Shown here piece by piece: positions 1-12,509 of a stretch of 61,069 bases of DNA; within the stretch, counting starts at the first letter, position 1; each line of letters opens with the position of its first letter. The position numbers and the translations under genes are program-made. This DNA is from Alectoria sarmentosa (lineage: Eukaryota; Ascomycota; Lecanoromycetes; Lecanorales; Parmeliaceae). A model generated the notes under the pieces. It saw only the letters and a list, made by a program, of their open reading frames with translations. It had not been told where the DNA came from and searched no databases. The DNA lies in the NCBI GenBank assembly GCA_009733775.1, contig WOGZ01000211.1:1-61069 (forward strand), in the 5' to 3' direction.

Positions 1-232
1 CATGGCCATGGAAATGTGATTGCGATGACTTATGGGTATGTGATGCTCCTTCCTAAATGGTAACGGTTTGACGATGATTTGACAACCGCTGAACAGTCGT
101 TTGAAAACCTCTTAAAGATGTATAGCGGCTTTTCAACCATCGTATATCTGATGGAAAACCACCATCGGGTGAACATCGGATGATCATCGGATATATATCG
201 GATGTTAAACTTGTGTGACGGTCATATTAGTA
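1..232 (+). repeat. Dispersed repeat R1, right-end fragment
   Basis: This stretch matches about 10,470-10,695 and 43,110-43,341 closely, including the shared phrase around gatgctccttcctaaatg and the terminal ttagta. The left part of the copy lies outside the window. R1 full copies start TGTTACTA and end TTAGTA, so the ends are inverted repeats as in an LTR; this copy continues as TTAGTAATA, which would be TTAGTAACA after one C-to-T change. It abuts the interior of a copia relic, which suggests insertion into that element. A solo LTR is the best guess, but I found no body belonging to it. Confidence 0.7.
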
Positions 233-698
233 ATATAAAAAAGATTTTCGCAAAATCAACGCCGAAATCGTTAACTTAAACGATTCATTATTATTATCGA
301 AACTTTATTTTATTCAATTCTTCTTTATAAGATTCGGCGAAATTTATAATATCTTTATAACAATTTACATTTAAACTTATATATTTTATAATTCGAAAAC
401 AATCAAATTCGACTTAATTATTTACGACGTAATAAATAAAAAACGTCATATGCTTATAATTAAAAAGAATTATATTATTATATTTATTTATCGCAATAAT
501 AAAAACAAACAATTCGTCAAAAACGATTTCGACGATTTAGATTTCATTAATCGCGAAATTTATATTTTTTATAAAACCGTTGATCGCAAATTTAAACATT
601 TTTTTATTAAATGTTGAATTAAATTCTCTCATTTAAAACTTAAAAAGTTTATAAATAAACAAAAAAAGAAAAAAAAGACGCAAATCGATATCATTTAT

Positions 699-1283
699 AT
701 GAGCATTAATATTTTAAATATCAAATATAAACGCATCAAAAAAGCGTTATTTAACGCCTTCGTTTCAAAAAAGAATAATTATCTCAACGTCAATATAACG
801 TATATTTCAAAAAAAAACGACTATCTTTATACTCATATAACATTCCTCAATAAATTAAATAATCAAAATCATTTAAATCTTATATCGAATAATTTTAACA
901 TTTTGAATGCAATTAATCAAAATAAAAATGAAAATAAAAACTTTATTAATTTAATAACGAATTCGAATTTAAATAAACGTCTATTATTCATTAATTTTAT
1001 GAATCTCGATATTCGAATTATGATAAACTTTAATTATATTCGCCATTTCTTTATTAATTATTCGATATTCATTATTTATATTAAGATTCAATTTCGATTT
1101 ATTAAAAACATTAAAAATATCAAAATTCAATTTTTTATTTATAATATCATTAACCTTAATTGCAATGTTAATAGCAAACGCGTTATTTTAACGATTTTTA
1201 ATATCTTATACGTGTTTAATATAAGCGTCAATTTTCTATCAATTAAAAAGCTCTTAAATATTAACATTAAAATCGTTTTTTAA
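699..1283 (+). pseudogene. Copia gag-protease region remnant
   Basis: A 194-codon open stretch covers the end of gag and the aspartic protease. The protease active site is at 1026-1040, where the frame now reads N-F-N-Y-I followed by R-H-F-F; undoing G-to-A and C-to-T changes gives the copia signature D-S-G-C-T-R-H. The second copy at about 30.45 kb reads N-F-N-C-T-R and supports this. Downstream text resembling an N-V-L-Y-V-P-N-I-S-V-N-L-L-S motif is typical of the end of copia protease. The frame survives only because few Trp/Gln codons occur here; the catalytic Asp is lost. Confidence 0.75.
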
Positions 1284-1479
1284 AAAAAAATTATATCTTA
1301 ATTCAAAATAATATAACGTTAATCGATATGCGAAATCACGACTTATTTTTTTTAAATCTTTAAAAAAACAATAATGTTTTAATCGTTTACAATGTTTCTT
1401 CGAATTCAATTTATTAATTATAACATATTCGCATAAATCATTTAAATCAATAAAACCTTAATAAGTTTTTCAATATCGT

Positions 1480-2000
1480 TATAAAAATAAATTTCTTTAA
1501 AAACATTATCGAGAAATATATTTGCGAATATTATATAATGAATCGTTAAAAGATTATTTTTTATAATAATTTCATAGCGCTCGATATTTTGTTAAACGAG
1601 TTTATTTATAACGATTTTATTAAACTTTTAACTTTTATTGATTTTAATGATTATAAATATTTTATAATATTTAAAAATGATTTCATTTATTATTTTGAAA
1701 TTTATTATATTTATTATAAAAATAAAATCTTCGTTATATTTTTACGTTTTAAAGTTTATTTGAAATTTCACGATTATCGAATTTATCGCATTTATTTCGA
1801 TAATGAAAACGAATATATTAATAAAATCTTTTTGAAATATTTCATTTAAACGAGCATCAAGCAAAAATTCATTATTATAAACAATTTCGAAATAAATAAA
1901 ATCATCGAACGATTTAATTAAACTTTAATAAATAAAATACATTTAATTTTATTAAATTTCAATTTCAACAAATTCTTTTAATTTGAAATAATAATCATAA
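1480..2000 (+). pseudogene. Copia integrase core remnant
   Basis: The frame containing 1589-1849 aligns residue by residue with the minus-strand 29,642-30,025 frame. It shows the GAG-pre-integrase/integrase-core order: Y-x-D-F, then a Y-K-Y-F-I-I-F-K-N-D-F block (copia consensus YRYFVTFxDDF), then Y-F-D-N-E (consensus SDNGxE) and, past a stop, N-K-I-I-E-R-F, which supplies the Glu of a DD35E core. Stops fall between these blocks. Family assignment is firm; function is lost. Confidence 0.75.
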
Positions 2001-2879
2001 TTAATTATTTAACGATACGTTTTTTTAATATCAAAACCATCGTTATATTTTTCGAAACCTTTTATCATCGCAAATTTTTTTTTTTTCATTTATAAATTAT
2101 TAATTTCATCGTTTACATTTTAAAACGAATTCAAAAAAAATTTATATTTAAAAGCGAGAAATGTATTCTTTTAAATTATAAAAACGAATTCATTTTTCGC
2201 CTTTACAATTTAATCAAAAAAAATTATTCACATTAACGATATACATTTCATCGAAAAACGTTCACATTTCGTGAACCTCGAAAAAAAAATTAAAATTCAC
2301 AAATTTTCAAATAAACGTTAACGTTTTTTCATATTATCAAACGTTGAATTTATAATTTCGATTAAATCGTTAAATCGATTATCATCAACGAATATTTCAT
2401 TATTAATCATTATTCGTTTTTAAAAATCTCATTTTATCATTATTATAATGCGTATGTTTATAATATTTATCAAATCTATTATATCAATTATCAAATTTAT
2501 TATCATTTCCCCTTTATCGATATCTTCGAAATTTATTAAAATAAAAATTATACGAAAACATTTCGAATATAAAATTATTCAAAAAATATTTGATAATTAT
2601 AAAGATCTCATTATTTCGAATCTTTATGATTTATCGTTTAATTCTTTAACGAAAACTTTCGTTGTCTTTACTTTTTTTACGAATTATATCAATAAATCTA
2701 ACATTTTCAAATTTATAATTTATAATTAAACGATTTTCAATAATTTAATTCATATAAATTAAAAGATTAATATACGAAATAAATACAAATTCCTTATAAA
2801 CAATAACATTTGATATCTTATTTAAACATTTTCAAAAATTCGTATTTTCAAAGATCGTTAAATTTACATCGTGAAATAA

Positions 2880-4290
2880 AATTTCGAAAAAGAAATTATT
2901 TGTTATAAGACACATTGAATTATTTGAAGATTCGAATAATAAAAAAATCGTGATCATTATAACATTTTCATATTAATAATAAAATTTATAAATTATAAAA
3001 TGATCTTTGCGTTTGCGACGATTATAAATTAAAACATAAAACAAATAAATGTTAAAATCGTTTTTTTTTATAACGATGTTCAAAAAGACATTTATATATA
3101 ATAATTTGACGACTTTAATAAAAATAATATCAAAATTTACAAATTAAATAAGATTCTTTATAATTTAAAATAATCTTTCAAAATCTGATATCAACATTTT
3201 TCGATTTATATAAAAAAACTCGATCTTAATTTCATCAAATCGAACGATAATGTGTTTATAAACCTCAAAAAAAAAGATCATTATAACGTTTTACGTCGAT
3301 AATGTTTTAATTATAAATCGCAATAAAATTATCATCAAACGAATCAAAGATGCCTTAAACGTCAAATTTCATATATTAAATTTAAAATCATGCGCTTTTT
3401 ATTTGAGCATAATCGTCAAAAAAAATCGTTATAACGACATTATTCGTTTAAAACAAAAAACGTATATCACACGTTTTCTCAATTACTTCAAATGTTAAAA
3501 TCTCATTTTTATTAATATATCATTCAAAATCAATCGCAAATTAACGTTCGTCGAAAAAAATTACGTGATTTTTAAAAAACTTTATAAAAAATATCAATTC
3601 GGTATGAATTTTTTTATATATATTATATTGAAAATTCGTCTCGATATCGTTTATATTATTTCTTTAATTAATCGATATTCAATTAATCTTATTTCAACGC
3701 ATTAAAATACGATTATTCAAATCTTTCGATATTTTAAAAACATAATACATTATAAATTCGTGTATAAGGATTCTTTAAAAGATTTATTCGATTACATTAA
3801 TTTTGATTAAATTAAAAATTCAATTCGAAGATTCATTTTCGATTATTTATTTAATTTAAATAATGACGTTATTAATTAATCAAATAAACGTCAAATTATT
3901 ATAACATTATTCATTTATAAAATAAAGTATATTAATCAAATATAAATTATTAAAAAAGTTATCTAATTAAAAAACCTTCTCAATCAACTTTTATGACTTA
4001 ACGATTCAAATCTTAAAATCATCATAATCTTTAAAAACAATTAAAACGTAATCGCTCTCGCAAAAAACGTTCAATTTCATATTCGCATTAAACACATTAA
4101 CATCGCCCATCATTTTATACGCGAAAAAATCAATGATAATATTATAAATGTTTAATATGTTTTCATTAACAAATAGATAATCGATGATTTTATCAAAATC
4201 TTATATTTCGACAAATTTGTTATTTTTCGCGATATTCTTAAAATGAAAACAATTTCATATTATTTACTCAAAATTATATAAATCATTATT
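2880..4290 (+). pseudogene. Copia reverse transcriptase/RNase H remnant
   Basis: Reading the plus strand through stops gives the RT catalytic box at 3292-3303 as Y-V-D-N (YVDD with the second Asp mutated GAT to AAT). Next come a pre-RNase H block resembling R-P-D-I-V-Y-x-I-S-L-I-N-R-Y-S (about 3,630-3,690) and an R-Y-F-K-N block. The RNase H region reads like S-K-R-Q...Y-E-A-E-Y, followed by a T-K-H-I-N-I...H-H-F-I-R-E-K tail and F-D-K-F-V near 4,220. This order is diagnostic of Ty1/copia. Confidence 0.8.
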
Positions 4291-4299
4291 TCAAAAAAA

Positions 4300-5366
4300 A
4301 CGTTTAAATAATTATTATTATTCAACGCCCGCAATTTTAAAAAAACGATATCATTAATTTTCACACTTCGAATAATCGATCAAGTGATTAATCGAAATCG
4401 AAATCATTCGCAAAACCTTAATATCAATCTTAACGTGTTAAAACTCCGTTATATCATCATTATATCAAAAATTAATTTATCGTTATTGCAATTATAATAA
4501 CAATCTTTACGAATTTCTTTTCGAAAGATTTATTCTTATATTCGATTTAAATTTGATATCAACGCCGTTATTCAAAAGGTCGCTATCGCCGTTTTTCCAT
4601 CAAATGTCTTAAATATTTTCATAAGACCATCATATTTATATTTCTTAAAATTATTATATTTATACTCTTAAAATCATTATACTTATATCTTTAAACGTTA
4701 TTATCGTTATTATTATCATAAACATCATTATTATACATCGTTCGCATGCACGTTATCAATCATTATTGTTAAACATCAATACCTTGAAACGACCTTCACG
4801 AGCCTTACAACCGATCGCATATATATATATATATGCATATACAAATCAAAATATTTCATTTAATCGAAAAATAAACTCTTATATATATTCATTAATTATG
4901 TGTCGATCGATTTTTGATGTGCATTAAACAAACTAAAAATAAATTTGTCAGAAAACGATTTTTCGTCAAAAAGTGGAATTTTTTTTATGTGACATCGTGA
5001 CGAATATGTTCAAAAGAACATAATCGTTTTCAAATTTCGACTTTTCTTCGAATTTTCATTGTTTTTACTCGATTTTGAACATCGCGAATTTCGAATCTCG
5101 TGTTTTGAAATTTGAATGCTTTAAGGGGTATAAAGAGTGATAAAAAAATATAAGATATTTTCACGCTTACAACCCGGCGCTACGGTTCACTTTTGTCATT
5201 CGACACTAATTTTCACGATTATAACCCGACGCTACGATTCACTTTTGTTACCCAACGTTAATTTTCACGATTATAATCCGACGTACGATTCACTTTTGTT
5301 ATTCGACGTTGATTTTCATTTTTATAATTCGAAGTTTAAATTTAAAAAGATGCGAGTGAAGGGAAA
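4300..5366 (+). other. Copia 1 non-coding 3' region with polypurine tract
   Basis: No domain is visible. The last 500 bases (4,860-5,366) are the most repeated segment in the window: the same text recurs on the minus strand after the LTRs at 6,517, 8,725, 22,613, 26,016 and 60,761, and on the plus strand at 13,870-14,328. Three or more copies of a roughly 50 bp tandem unit (ttcacgattataacccgacg and variants) lie at 5,160-5,325. A purine run, gtgaagggaaa, ends directly at the LTR and is the likely plus-strand primer for reverse transcription. Confidence 0.6.
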
Positions 5367-5501
5367 TGTTGAAATTCGAATCATGTAACGTCAAGTCTTG
5401 ACGGTCACGTGCGCACATTAATGCGCCCGTACATAAATAGTTTTTTTTTCCATAATACTCTTAAAGCAATATAATTAAATATCTTATATCATATTTCCAC
5501 A
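5367..5501 (+). repeat. Copia 1 3' LTR (135 bp)
   Basis: It begins TGTTGAAATTCG just after the purine tract and ends atatttccaca. The same 125-143 bp sequence is found at seven other places in this window in both orientations. The flank immediately to the right (5,502 onward) is itself copia internal sequence. Confidence 0.85.
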
Positions 5502-5695
5502 ATATTAATATTCGTTATAAAAAAAACATTAAGTAAATAATATATTATTGTATTATTAAACGCTGAATTTATAATTTCGATTAAATTATTAAATCGATTA
5601 TTATTAATGAATATTCAATTATTATTAATCGTTAATCGTTTTTAAAAAACTTATTTGTTATTATTATAATGCGTATATTTATAACATTTTATAAA
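5502..5695 (+). mobile_element. Older copia fragment, target of copia 1 insertion
   Basis: The sequence from attaatattcgttataaaa to aatgcgtatatttataacat matches 2,330-2,460 of copia 1 and the reverse complement of about 29,000-29,200 of copia B. The homology starts right at the end of the copia 1 LTR, so copia 1 inserted into an earlier copy of the same family. The left half of that copy is beyond the window. Confidence 0.7.
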
Positions 5696-6379
5696 AATAC
5701 CTTAAGGGGATTACCCCATCTGGGAATTTTAAGTGTATTGAACATTAATGAACAATAATGATTCATTCGTATCAATGATGTGAACTGCATAATAGCGCAG
5801 AAACATCGCATAATAAATAATGTCACGTTTCTTGAAACGTACATTGATATTCATTTTTGATAATGTTTCGTTATTATTCGATTGTTTAAAATGTATCATT
5901 AATTGAAAGTCGATGAAAAGTCAATGAAGAGTTAATGAACACTTGATGAAAAGTTGATTTTAAATAATTTACAATTAATTAAGTACAAATTATATCATCA
6001 TTAATTTAAAGTTAATAGATTACGATAATATTCGTATTTTTTGAAAAATTTCTTTAAGTTCGATAGAGCTATAGAACTATACATATTAATTCTTTATATG
6101 AAATTTTCGAAAAAAATCGAAAAATCGAAAAATAAATTCTGTGACGTTGATATTTCGTAAGATATACGTTAAGCGAAATACCCGCTTTAGTGCGAACCTT
6201 ATTATACTTAATATACAATTTTGGGAATTATCGATTATATATATATTAATTGTAAATATATGATAATATAACATTTCTACAAATGAACAGTCAATGAACC
6301 ATCAATAAAAGGTTGACGAAAAGTAAATTTCAACATGAAATCAATGGAATCAACACGTTTCATTTTCAAATTGCGTGTT
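5696..6379. other. Unassigned spacer
   Basis: No coding signal is seen. Visible structure: a less AT-rich patch around 5,701-5,735 with the palindrome ggggattacccc; an inverted repeat ACGTTTC-tt-GAAACGT near 5,823-5,840; and loose repetition of gatgaaaagt / caatgaa words at 5,905-5,955 and 6,287-6,320. It may be another transposon remnant. Confidence 0.4.
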
Positions 6380-6516
6380 TTCTCTAAAGTAGAATGTAAA
6401 ACACTTAATTGTATTGCTTTAAAAGTATTATGAAAAAAAGAGCGATTTATGTACGAGCGCATTAATGTGCGCATATGATCATTAAGACTTAACGTTATAT
6501 GATTCGAATTTCAACA
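6380..6516 (-). repeat. Copia D LTR
   Basis: Reverse-oriented LTR ending gaatttcaaca on the plus strand, followed by the complement of the purine tract (tttcttttcgctcgc). The left boundary is less clean than in other copies, because the usual TGTCAAAATATG has drifted to tctctaaagtagaatg. Confidence 0.75.
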
Positions 6517-8181
6517 TTTCTTTTCGCTCGCATCTTTTTAAATTTAAATTTCGAATTATAAAAATGAAAATTAATGTCGAATAATAAAAGTGAATCGTAA
6601 CGTCGAATTGTAAGCGTGAAAACATCTCATCTCTTTTATCATTTTTAATATCTCTTAAACCTCTTAAAATTCAAATATGAGATTCGAAATTCGCGATGTT
6701 CAAAATCGGATAAGAACAATGAAAATTCGAGGAAAAATCGAATTTTGAAAAACGACTATGTTCTTTTAAATATATTCGTCACGATGTCACATAAAAAAAA
6801 TCCATTTTTTGACGAAAAATCGTTTTCTAACAAATTTATTTTCAGTTCACTTGATGCATATCAAAAATCGAACAACATATAATCGATAAATATATGTGAG
6901 AGTAAATATTTCGATTGAACGAAATGTTTCGAATTGTACTTATATGCATATATATATATACATGCGATCGATTATAAGATTCGTGAAAATCGTTTTAAGA
7001 TATTAATGCTTGATAATAATAATTAATAACGTGCATACGAACGATATATAACGACGATGTTTATAATAATAATAACGACAATAACGTTTAAGGGCATAAA
7101 TACGATGATTTTAAAAAACATGAATATGTGTTTTAAGAAATATAAGTATAATGATCTTGATGAGAATATTTAAGGCATTTAACGAAAAAATGACGATAAC
7201 GATCTTTAGATAACGACGTTGATTTCAAATTTGAATCGAACTTAAAAATAAGTCTTTTAAAAAAAGACTCGCATATTTGATGATTATAATTATAATAATG
7301 ATAAATTAATTTCTAATATTGTGATAATATGACGGAGTTTTTAACACGTTAAGATTAATATTGAGATTCTGCGAATAATTCCGATTTTGATCAATTATTC
7401 GATCGATTATTCGAAATGTGAGAATTAATAAAATCGTTTTTTTGAAATTAAGGGCGTTGAATAATGATAACAAAATGATTTAAACGATTTAAACGTCTTA
7501 GACGTTTCTTTTAAAACAATAATTTAGATATTTTAAATAAATAATATGAAATTGTTTTCATATTAAAAATATCGCGAAAAACAATAAATTTATTAAGACA
7601 TAAAATTTTAATAAAATTATTAATTATTACTTTATTAATGAAAATATATTAAATATTCATAATATTATTATTAACTTTTTCGCGCATAAAATAATAAATA
7701 ATATTAATATGTTTAATGTGAATATGAAATTAAGCGTTTTTTATAAAAACGATTACGTTTTGATTATTTCCAAAAATTATGATGATTTTAAAATTCGAAT
7801 TATTAAATCGCAAGAATTGATTGAAAAGATTTTTCAATCAAATAATTTTTTTAATAATTTACGTTAGATTAATATATTTTATTTTATAAATGAATAACGT
7901 TATAATAATTTGATGTTTATTTAATCAATTAATAGCGTTATTATTCAAATTAAATAAATAATCGAGAATAAATCTTTGAATTGAGTTTTTAATTTAATCA
8001 AAATCAATATAATCGAATAAATCTTTCAAAGAGCTTTTGTATACGAGTTCGTAATATATCGTATTTTTAAAATATCGAAAGATTCGAATAATCGCATTTT
8101 GATATGTTAAAATAAGATTAATTGAGTATCGATTAATCAAAAAAATAATATAAACGATATCGAGACGAGTTTTTAATATAT
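6380..8181 (-). mobile_element. Copia D, minus-strand 3' end relic
   Basis: Its 3' LTR (about 6,380-6,516) is followed rightward by the repeated non-coding 3' region, then sequence parallel to 27,100-27,840 of copia B, which is the antisense of RNase H/RT. For example, 7,700-7,860 matches 27,345-27,510 with scattered transitions. Homology stops abruptly at about 8,181, where repeat R2 starts. Only the 3' third of the element is present here. Confidence 0.8.
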
Positions 8182-8589
8182 CTTATAGTCGCTTATATAC
8201 GATTAAATGATTTGTCAACTTTATGTTTAAATATATTCAAATTAATTTTCGTCTAAACATTATGTTTAAATTGTAAGTTAGTTATTTTTTTGATTGAAGT
8301 TTGTTTAATGTAACAAAGATTTATTATTAACAAATTATTATTATTAACAAATGATTCGATCTTTTATCGACAAATGTTCAAAAAAATGTTAATAAATTGT
8401 TAAGAATTGTTGAAAAATTGTTGAAGTATTATTGAATTATTGTTATAAAATTGTTGAGAAAAAAAATTGTTATCATTTTTTCAAATTGATTTTAATAATA
8501 TTTTATATTTCTTTTAATATTATTTCAATTATTTTTTAATATCATATTTCGATAAAAATCTTGCGCATTTTTTGTTAAAATGTTATATT
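8182..8589. repeat. Dispersed repeat R2, copy 1
   Basis: The text from cttatagtcgcttatatacg through roughly 8,420 occurs again in reverse complement at about 16,740-16,979, in the TGS1-TAF1 intergenic region. It contains runs of ttattaacaaat and ttgttgaaaaattg. It separates copia D from copia E. The type of element is unknown. Confidence 0.6.
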
Positions 8590-8724
8590 TGTCAAAGTAT
8601 GAAATAAAACACTTAATTGTATTGCTTTAAGAGTATTATGAAAAAAAAAGCGATTTATATACGAGCGCATTAATGTGCGCATATAATCGTTAAAACTTAA
8701 CGTTACGTGATTCGAATTTCAACA
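8590..8724 (-). repeat. Copia E LTR (135 bp)
   Basis: Closely matches the LTRs at 22,478-22,612 and 6,380-6,516 in the same orientation and 5,367-5,501 in reverse. It is bounded by TGTC on the left and caaca before the purine-tract complement on the right. Confidence 0.85.
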
Positions 8725-9866
8725 CTCCTTTTCGCTCGCATTTTTTTAAATTTAAATTTCGAATTATAAAAATGAAAATCAACGTCGAATAATAAAAATA
8801 AATCGCAACGTCGGATTATAAGCGTGAAAATTAACGTTAAATAACAAAAATGAATCGTAACGTCGAATTATAAGCGTGAAATTATTTTATATTCTTTTAT
8901 CACCTCTTATACTTTTTAAAACACTCAAATTTTAAAACATAAGATTCGAAATTCGCGATGTTCAAAATCGAATAAAAACAATGAAAATCCGAAGAAAATC
9001 GAAATTTGAAAACGATTATGTTTTTTTAAACATATTCGCCACGATAATATATAGAAAAAATTCCACTTTTTGACGAAAAATCGTTTTTTGATAAATTTAT
9101 TTATAGATCATTTAATGCATATCAAAAATCGAATAATATACGATTAATGAATATATATGAGAATAAATTTTCCGATTAAATGAAATATTTCGAATTATAT
9201 ATGTATGTATGCGATCGATCGTAAGATTTACGAATCGTTTTAAGATATTGATATTTGACAATAATGATTGATAAAATATATATAAATTGCGATCGATATA
9301 TTGCGATAATGATAATAACGATAATAACTTTTAAAAGCATAAATATGATAATTATAATAACGTTTAGAAGCATCTAAAAGCATTTAAAAGTTATGTTATT
9401 AAAGAATTCTTATAAGTAATTAAATAAAATTGACGATAGCGATTTTTTTGATAACGATATAATTTTCAAATTTGAATCGCACGTAAATATAAATCTTTTA
9501 AATAAATGTTTATAAAGTTTATAATTATAAATATAATAACGATAAACTAATTTTAAATTGAGTTTTAATAAATCGGAATTTGTTTATAAGAAACGTCAAA
9601 ACTAATACTTGAATTTTTGCGAATAAATTCGATCGATTATTCGAAATGTAAAAATCAATGAAATCGTTTTTTTGAAATTGTTAAATAATAATATTGAATT
9701 AATTTTACGAATAATGATTGTTTCTTTGAAATTAAATAATAATAATTTTTTTGAAATTATAATAATAGTTTTTTTAAAATTATAAATTTATTCGATATTT
9801 TTTAAAATGATTTTAGGTGAATAATTATCTTTTTTAATAACAAAATTTTTCGATTTAACGTTTATT
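8590..9866 (-). mobile_element. Copia E, minus-strand 3' end relic
   Basis: An LTR at 8,590-8,724 starts TGTCAAAGTATG and ends ttcaaca, followed by the complement of the purine tract and the shared non-coding 3' region. Sequence at 9,600-9,730 is the reverse complement of about 13,330-13,480 in copia F. Copia E and F therefore form a large imperfect inverted repeat around R1 copy 2. The element is cut off where R1 begins. Confidence 0.78.
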
Positions 9867-10695
9867 TATTACTACGATGTCTATCTCGTGAATCTTACAT
9901 CGAATAAACATCAAATAAACATCGAATGAACATTGATTAAAAATCGGATGAATAACGATTGAGCAGCGGTTGAATAACGACTGAATAACAATTAAACATC
10001 GATTGTTTAACTGTTGAGAATCGAATAATAATTTTAATAAAAAATGATGAATTTTTATTCGATTTTCAACGATTAAATAGTCGATGCGTAATTGTTATTT
10101 ATTCGTTGCTCATCCGCTGCTCATTTAATATTTATTCATTATTCATTCGATATTCATTCGCTATTTATTCGATATTCAATAATAATATAATTATAATGAG
10201 TACGATCATGGCTATATAATTACGATGAATACGATCATGATCATGTGATTGCAATGATTATGAGTATGTGGATGCAATGAATACGATCATGATCATGTGA
10301 TTGCAGTGGCCATAAATATGTGGATGCAATGAATACGGCCATGACCATGTGAATGCAATGAATACGGTCATGACCATGTGATTGCAGTGGTCATGGGTAT
10401 GTGAATGTAGTGAATACGGCCATGACCGTGTGGCTGCGGTGGGTACGATTATGACTTGGTTGCAATGAACATGAAAATGTGATTGCGATGATTTATGGGT
10501 ATGTGATGCTCCTTCCTAAATGAGAACGGTTTAATAATGATTTGATAACCGCTGAACAGCCGTTTGAAAACCTCTTAAAGATGTATAGCGATTGTTCAAC
10601 CATCGTATATCTGATGGAAAACCACCATCGAATGAACATCGGATGATCATCGAATATATATCGGATGTTAAACCCGTGTGACGACCACGTTAGTA
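9867..10695 (+). repeat. Dispersed repeat R1, copy 2 (probable solo LTR)
   Basis: It begins TATTACTACGATG (TGTTACTACGATG in copy 3) and ends ccacgttagta. It contains a block of short gaacatcgaat-like repeats (9,900-10,150), a minisatellite (10,190-10,470) and a unique tail (10,470-10,695). GC content is clearly higher than the flanks, so it is younger or less mutated. Ends in inverted TACTA/TAGTA and a length of about 830 bp fit an LTR; no matching 5 bp duplication could be recognised at its flanks. Confidence 0.65.
10190..10470 (+). repeat. Minisatellite in R1 copy 2
   Basis: Alternating units near 24-29 bp built from gaatacggccatgaccatgt and gcagtggtcatgggtatgt-type words, repeated about ten times with variations. 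The same array, longer and better preserved, lies in copy 3. Confidence 0.75.
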
Positions 10696-12509
10696 TTCGA
10701 TAAATTTAATCTAACAATTTTTATCGCGTTTAAAATGTTTTTTAATGATTCGAAATACGATAATAATCGATATATTCGTTTTCGCATTAATTGCGATATT
10801 GAATTCGATAATTATCAAATGAAAGTTTTTCGATTATTTAAAAATATTATTTAAAAAGACATCGTATTTGATAATTTTCAAATGAATAATAAATTTAAAC
10901 ATTTAAATGTTATTATTTAACGCAAAATAAACGTTATATTTAAAAAAAACAAGTTATTTCAAAAATATTAAATAAAGTTCGTTCGAATAATTAATATTCT
11001 TTGCAATATTTAATTTATCATCGATTATAACGTTATTTTATTTAAAATTAATATCGATTTTTTTTTAATGTATTTCATTTACGCATTATCAATCAAATCG
11101 ATTATTATTAAATTGTGTTTCGTAATATTAATTACAAAAAATATCAAAATCACGTCGTTAAAAAACGTCTTTTAAAATATCAAGATAAGAATTATTATAT
11201 ATTTTTAAATAACGATAAAATAGTTATTGTTTTCAATATTAATTAAATTAATAACGTCTTTTTCAATTTCACCTTTTTCGAATTAAACATCGTTATCGTC
11301 GAGAAATAAATTAACGTTTATTATAATAAATGTAAACTTATTAAAAATATCGAGCATTAAATTTTTTTTTTTTTTTCATTTATAATTTCAAAAGAGAAGC
11401 GTTAAAAAAGATATGCAATTATCAAAAAAAAGATTAATAATTTATTTAATTTCATTTTAATCTTAAAAAGGATTTCATTAAAAATCATAATCGTTTTAAA
11501 CGCATTTGATTTAAAATTCGTAATAAAATAATCGTTTGATACGCTCAATAATAATATTACGATTTTTTTATCTTTATTTATATCGACGTTTAAATTTATT
11601 ATTCGCTTTATGATTAATAAAGTTTTTAAATTTATTTTCATTATAAAATCGTTCAAAATCACGAAATTATATCAAAATCTCATTTCGAATTTTTTCGTTT
11701 TATTAATAAAAGTTATTTTTATTAAATTTTATAAGTCTCGAAGTTTCAAAAAAATTATGACGAATTTTTATCGTAAAATGTATTAATAAATAATTATATA
11801 AAACGAAATCAACTCTTTCATTATTAATAATATTTGAATTTTAATAATTTATTTTCGAATGCGCGTGTTTTAAAAAACAAATGAATTTATAAAATTAAAA
11901 AAAAAAAAAAAAAAGTCGTTCGATATAAAATTTATTCAATAATTCGTAATTTTAAATAATGAAAACAAAACGATTTTAACGAAATTTTCGCCTCGATAAT
12001 TAAATTTATAAATTATAAAATCATTTTCGCATTTATGATAATTTTAAATTGAAAACTTAAATAAATAAACGTTAAAATCGTTTTTTTATAACGATATCGA
12101 AAAGATAATTTATATAATATAATTTATAAGATTTAAAATCAAAAACAAAGAGAATAAGATTTGTAAATTTATAAAAACATTATATAATTTAAAATGATCT
12201 TCGAGAATATAATATAATATTTTCGTAACGTATCTTAAAAAGTTAAATTTCGAATTTATCGTTATTGATTTTTCAATATTCATTAATAACATTATTATCG
12301 TTATTATTTATATAAATGATATTTTGTTTATGAATTTCGATAAAATCGATATTTGAGCAATCAAAAACAAATTTCATAATAAATTTAAAATAATCGATTT
12401 GAATTTATGTATTTATTATTTCGATATAACGATTATAAAAGATTATATTAATTGTATTTTACGTTTTAAATAAACAATTTATATTAAAAAGTTTTTTATT
12501 AATTATAAT

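Larger units (their letters stand above)
233..5501 (+). mobile_element. RIP-degraded Ty1/copia element 1 (pol and 3' LTR)
   Basis: A copia-type retrotransposon relic read on the plus strand in the order protease, integrase, reverse transcriptase and RNase H, then a long non-coding 3' part and an LTR. All frames are broken by in-frame TAA/TGA at sites that were Gln or Trp codons. The left end with the 5' LTR is not in view; R1 borders it at 232. It is homologous to copia B in the opposite orientation (240-680 aligns with 38,540-38,100), which confirms the element's identity. It is not expected to be functional. Confidence 0.88.
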
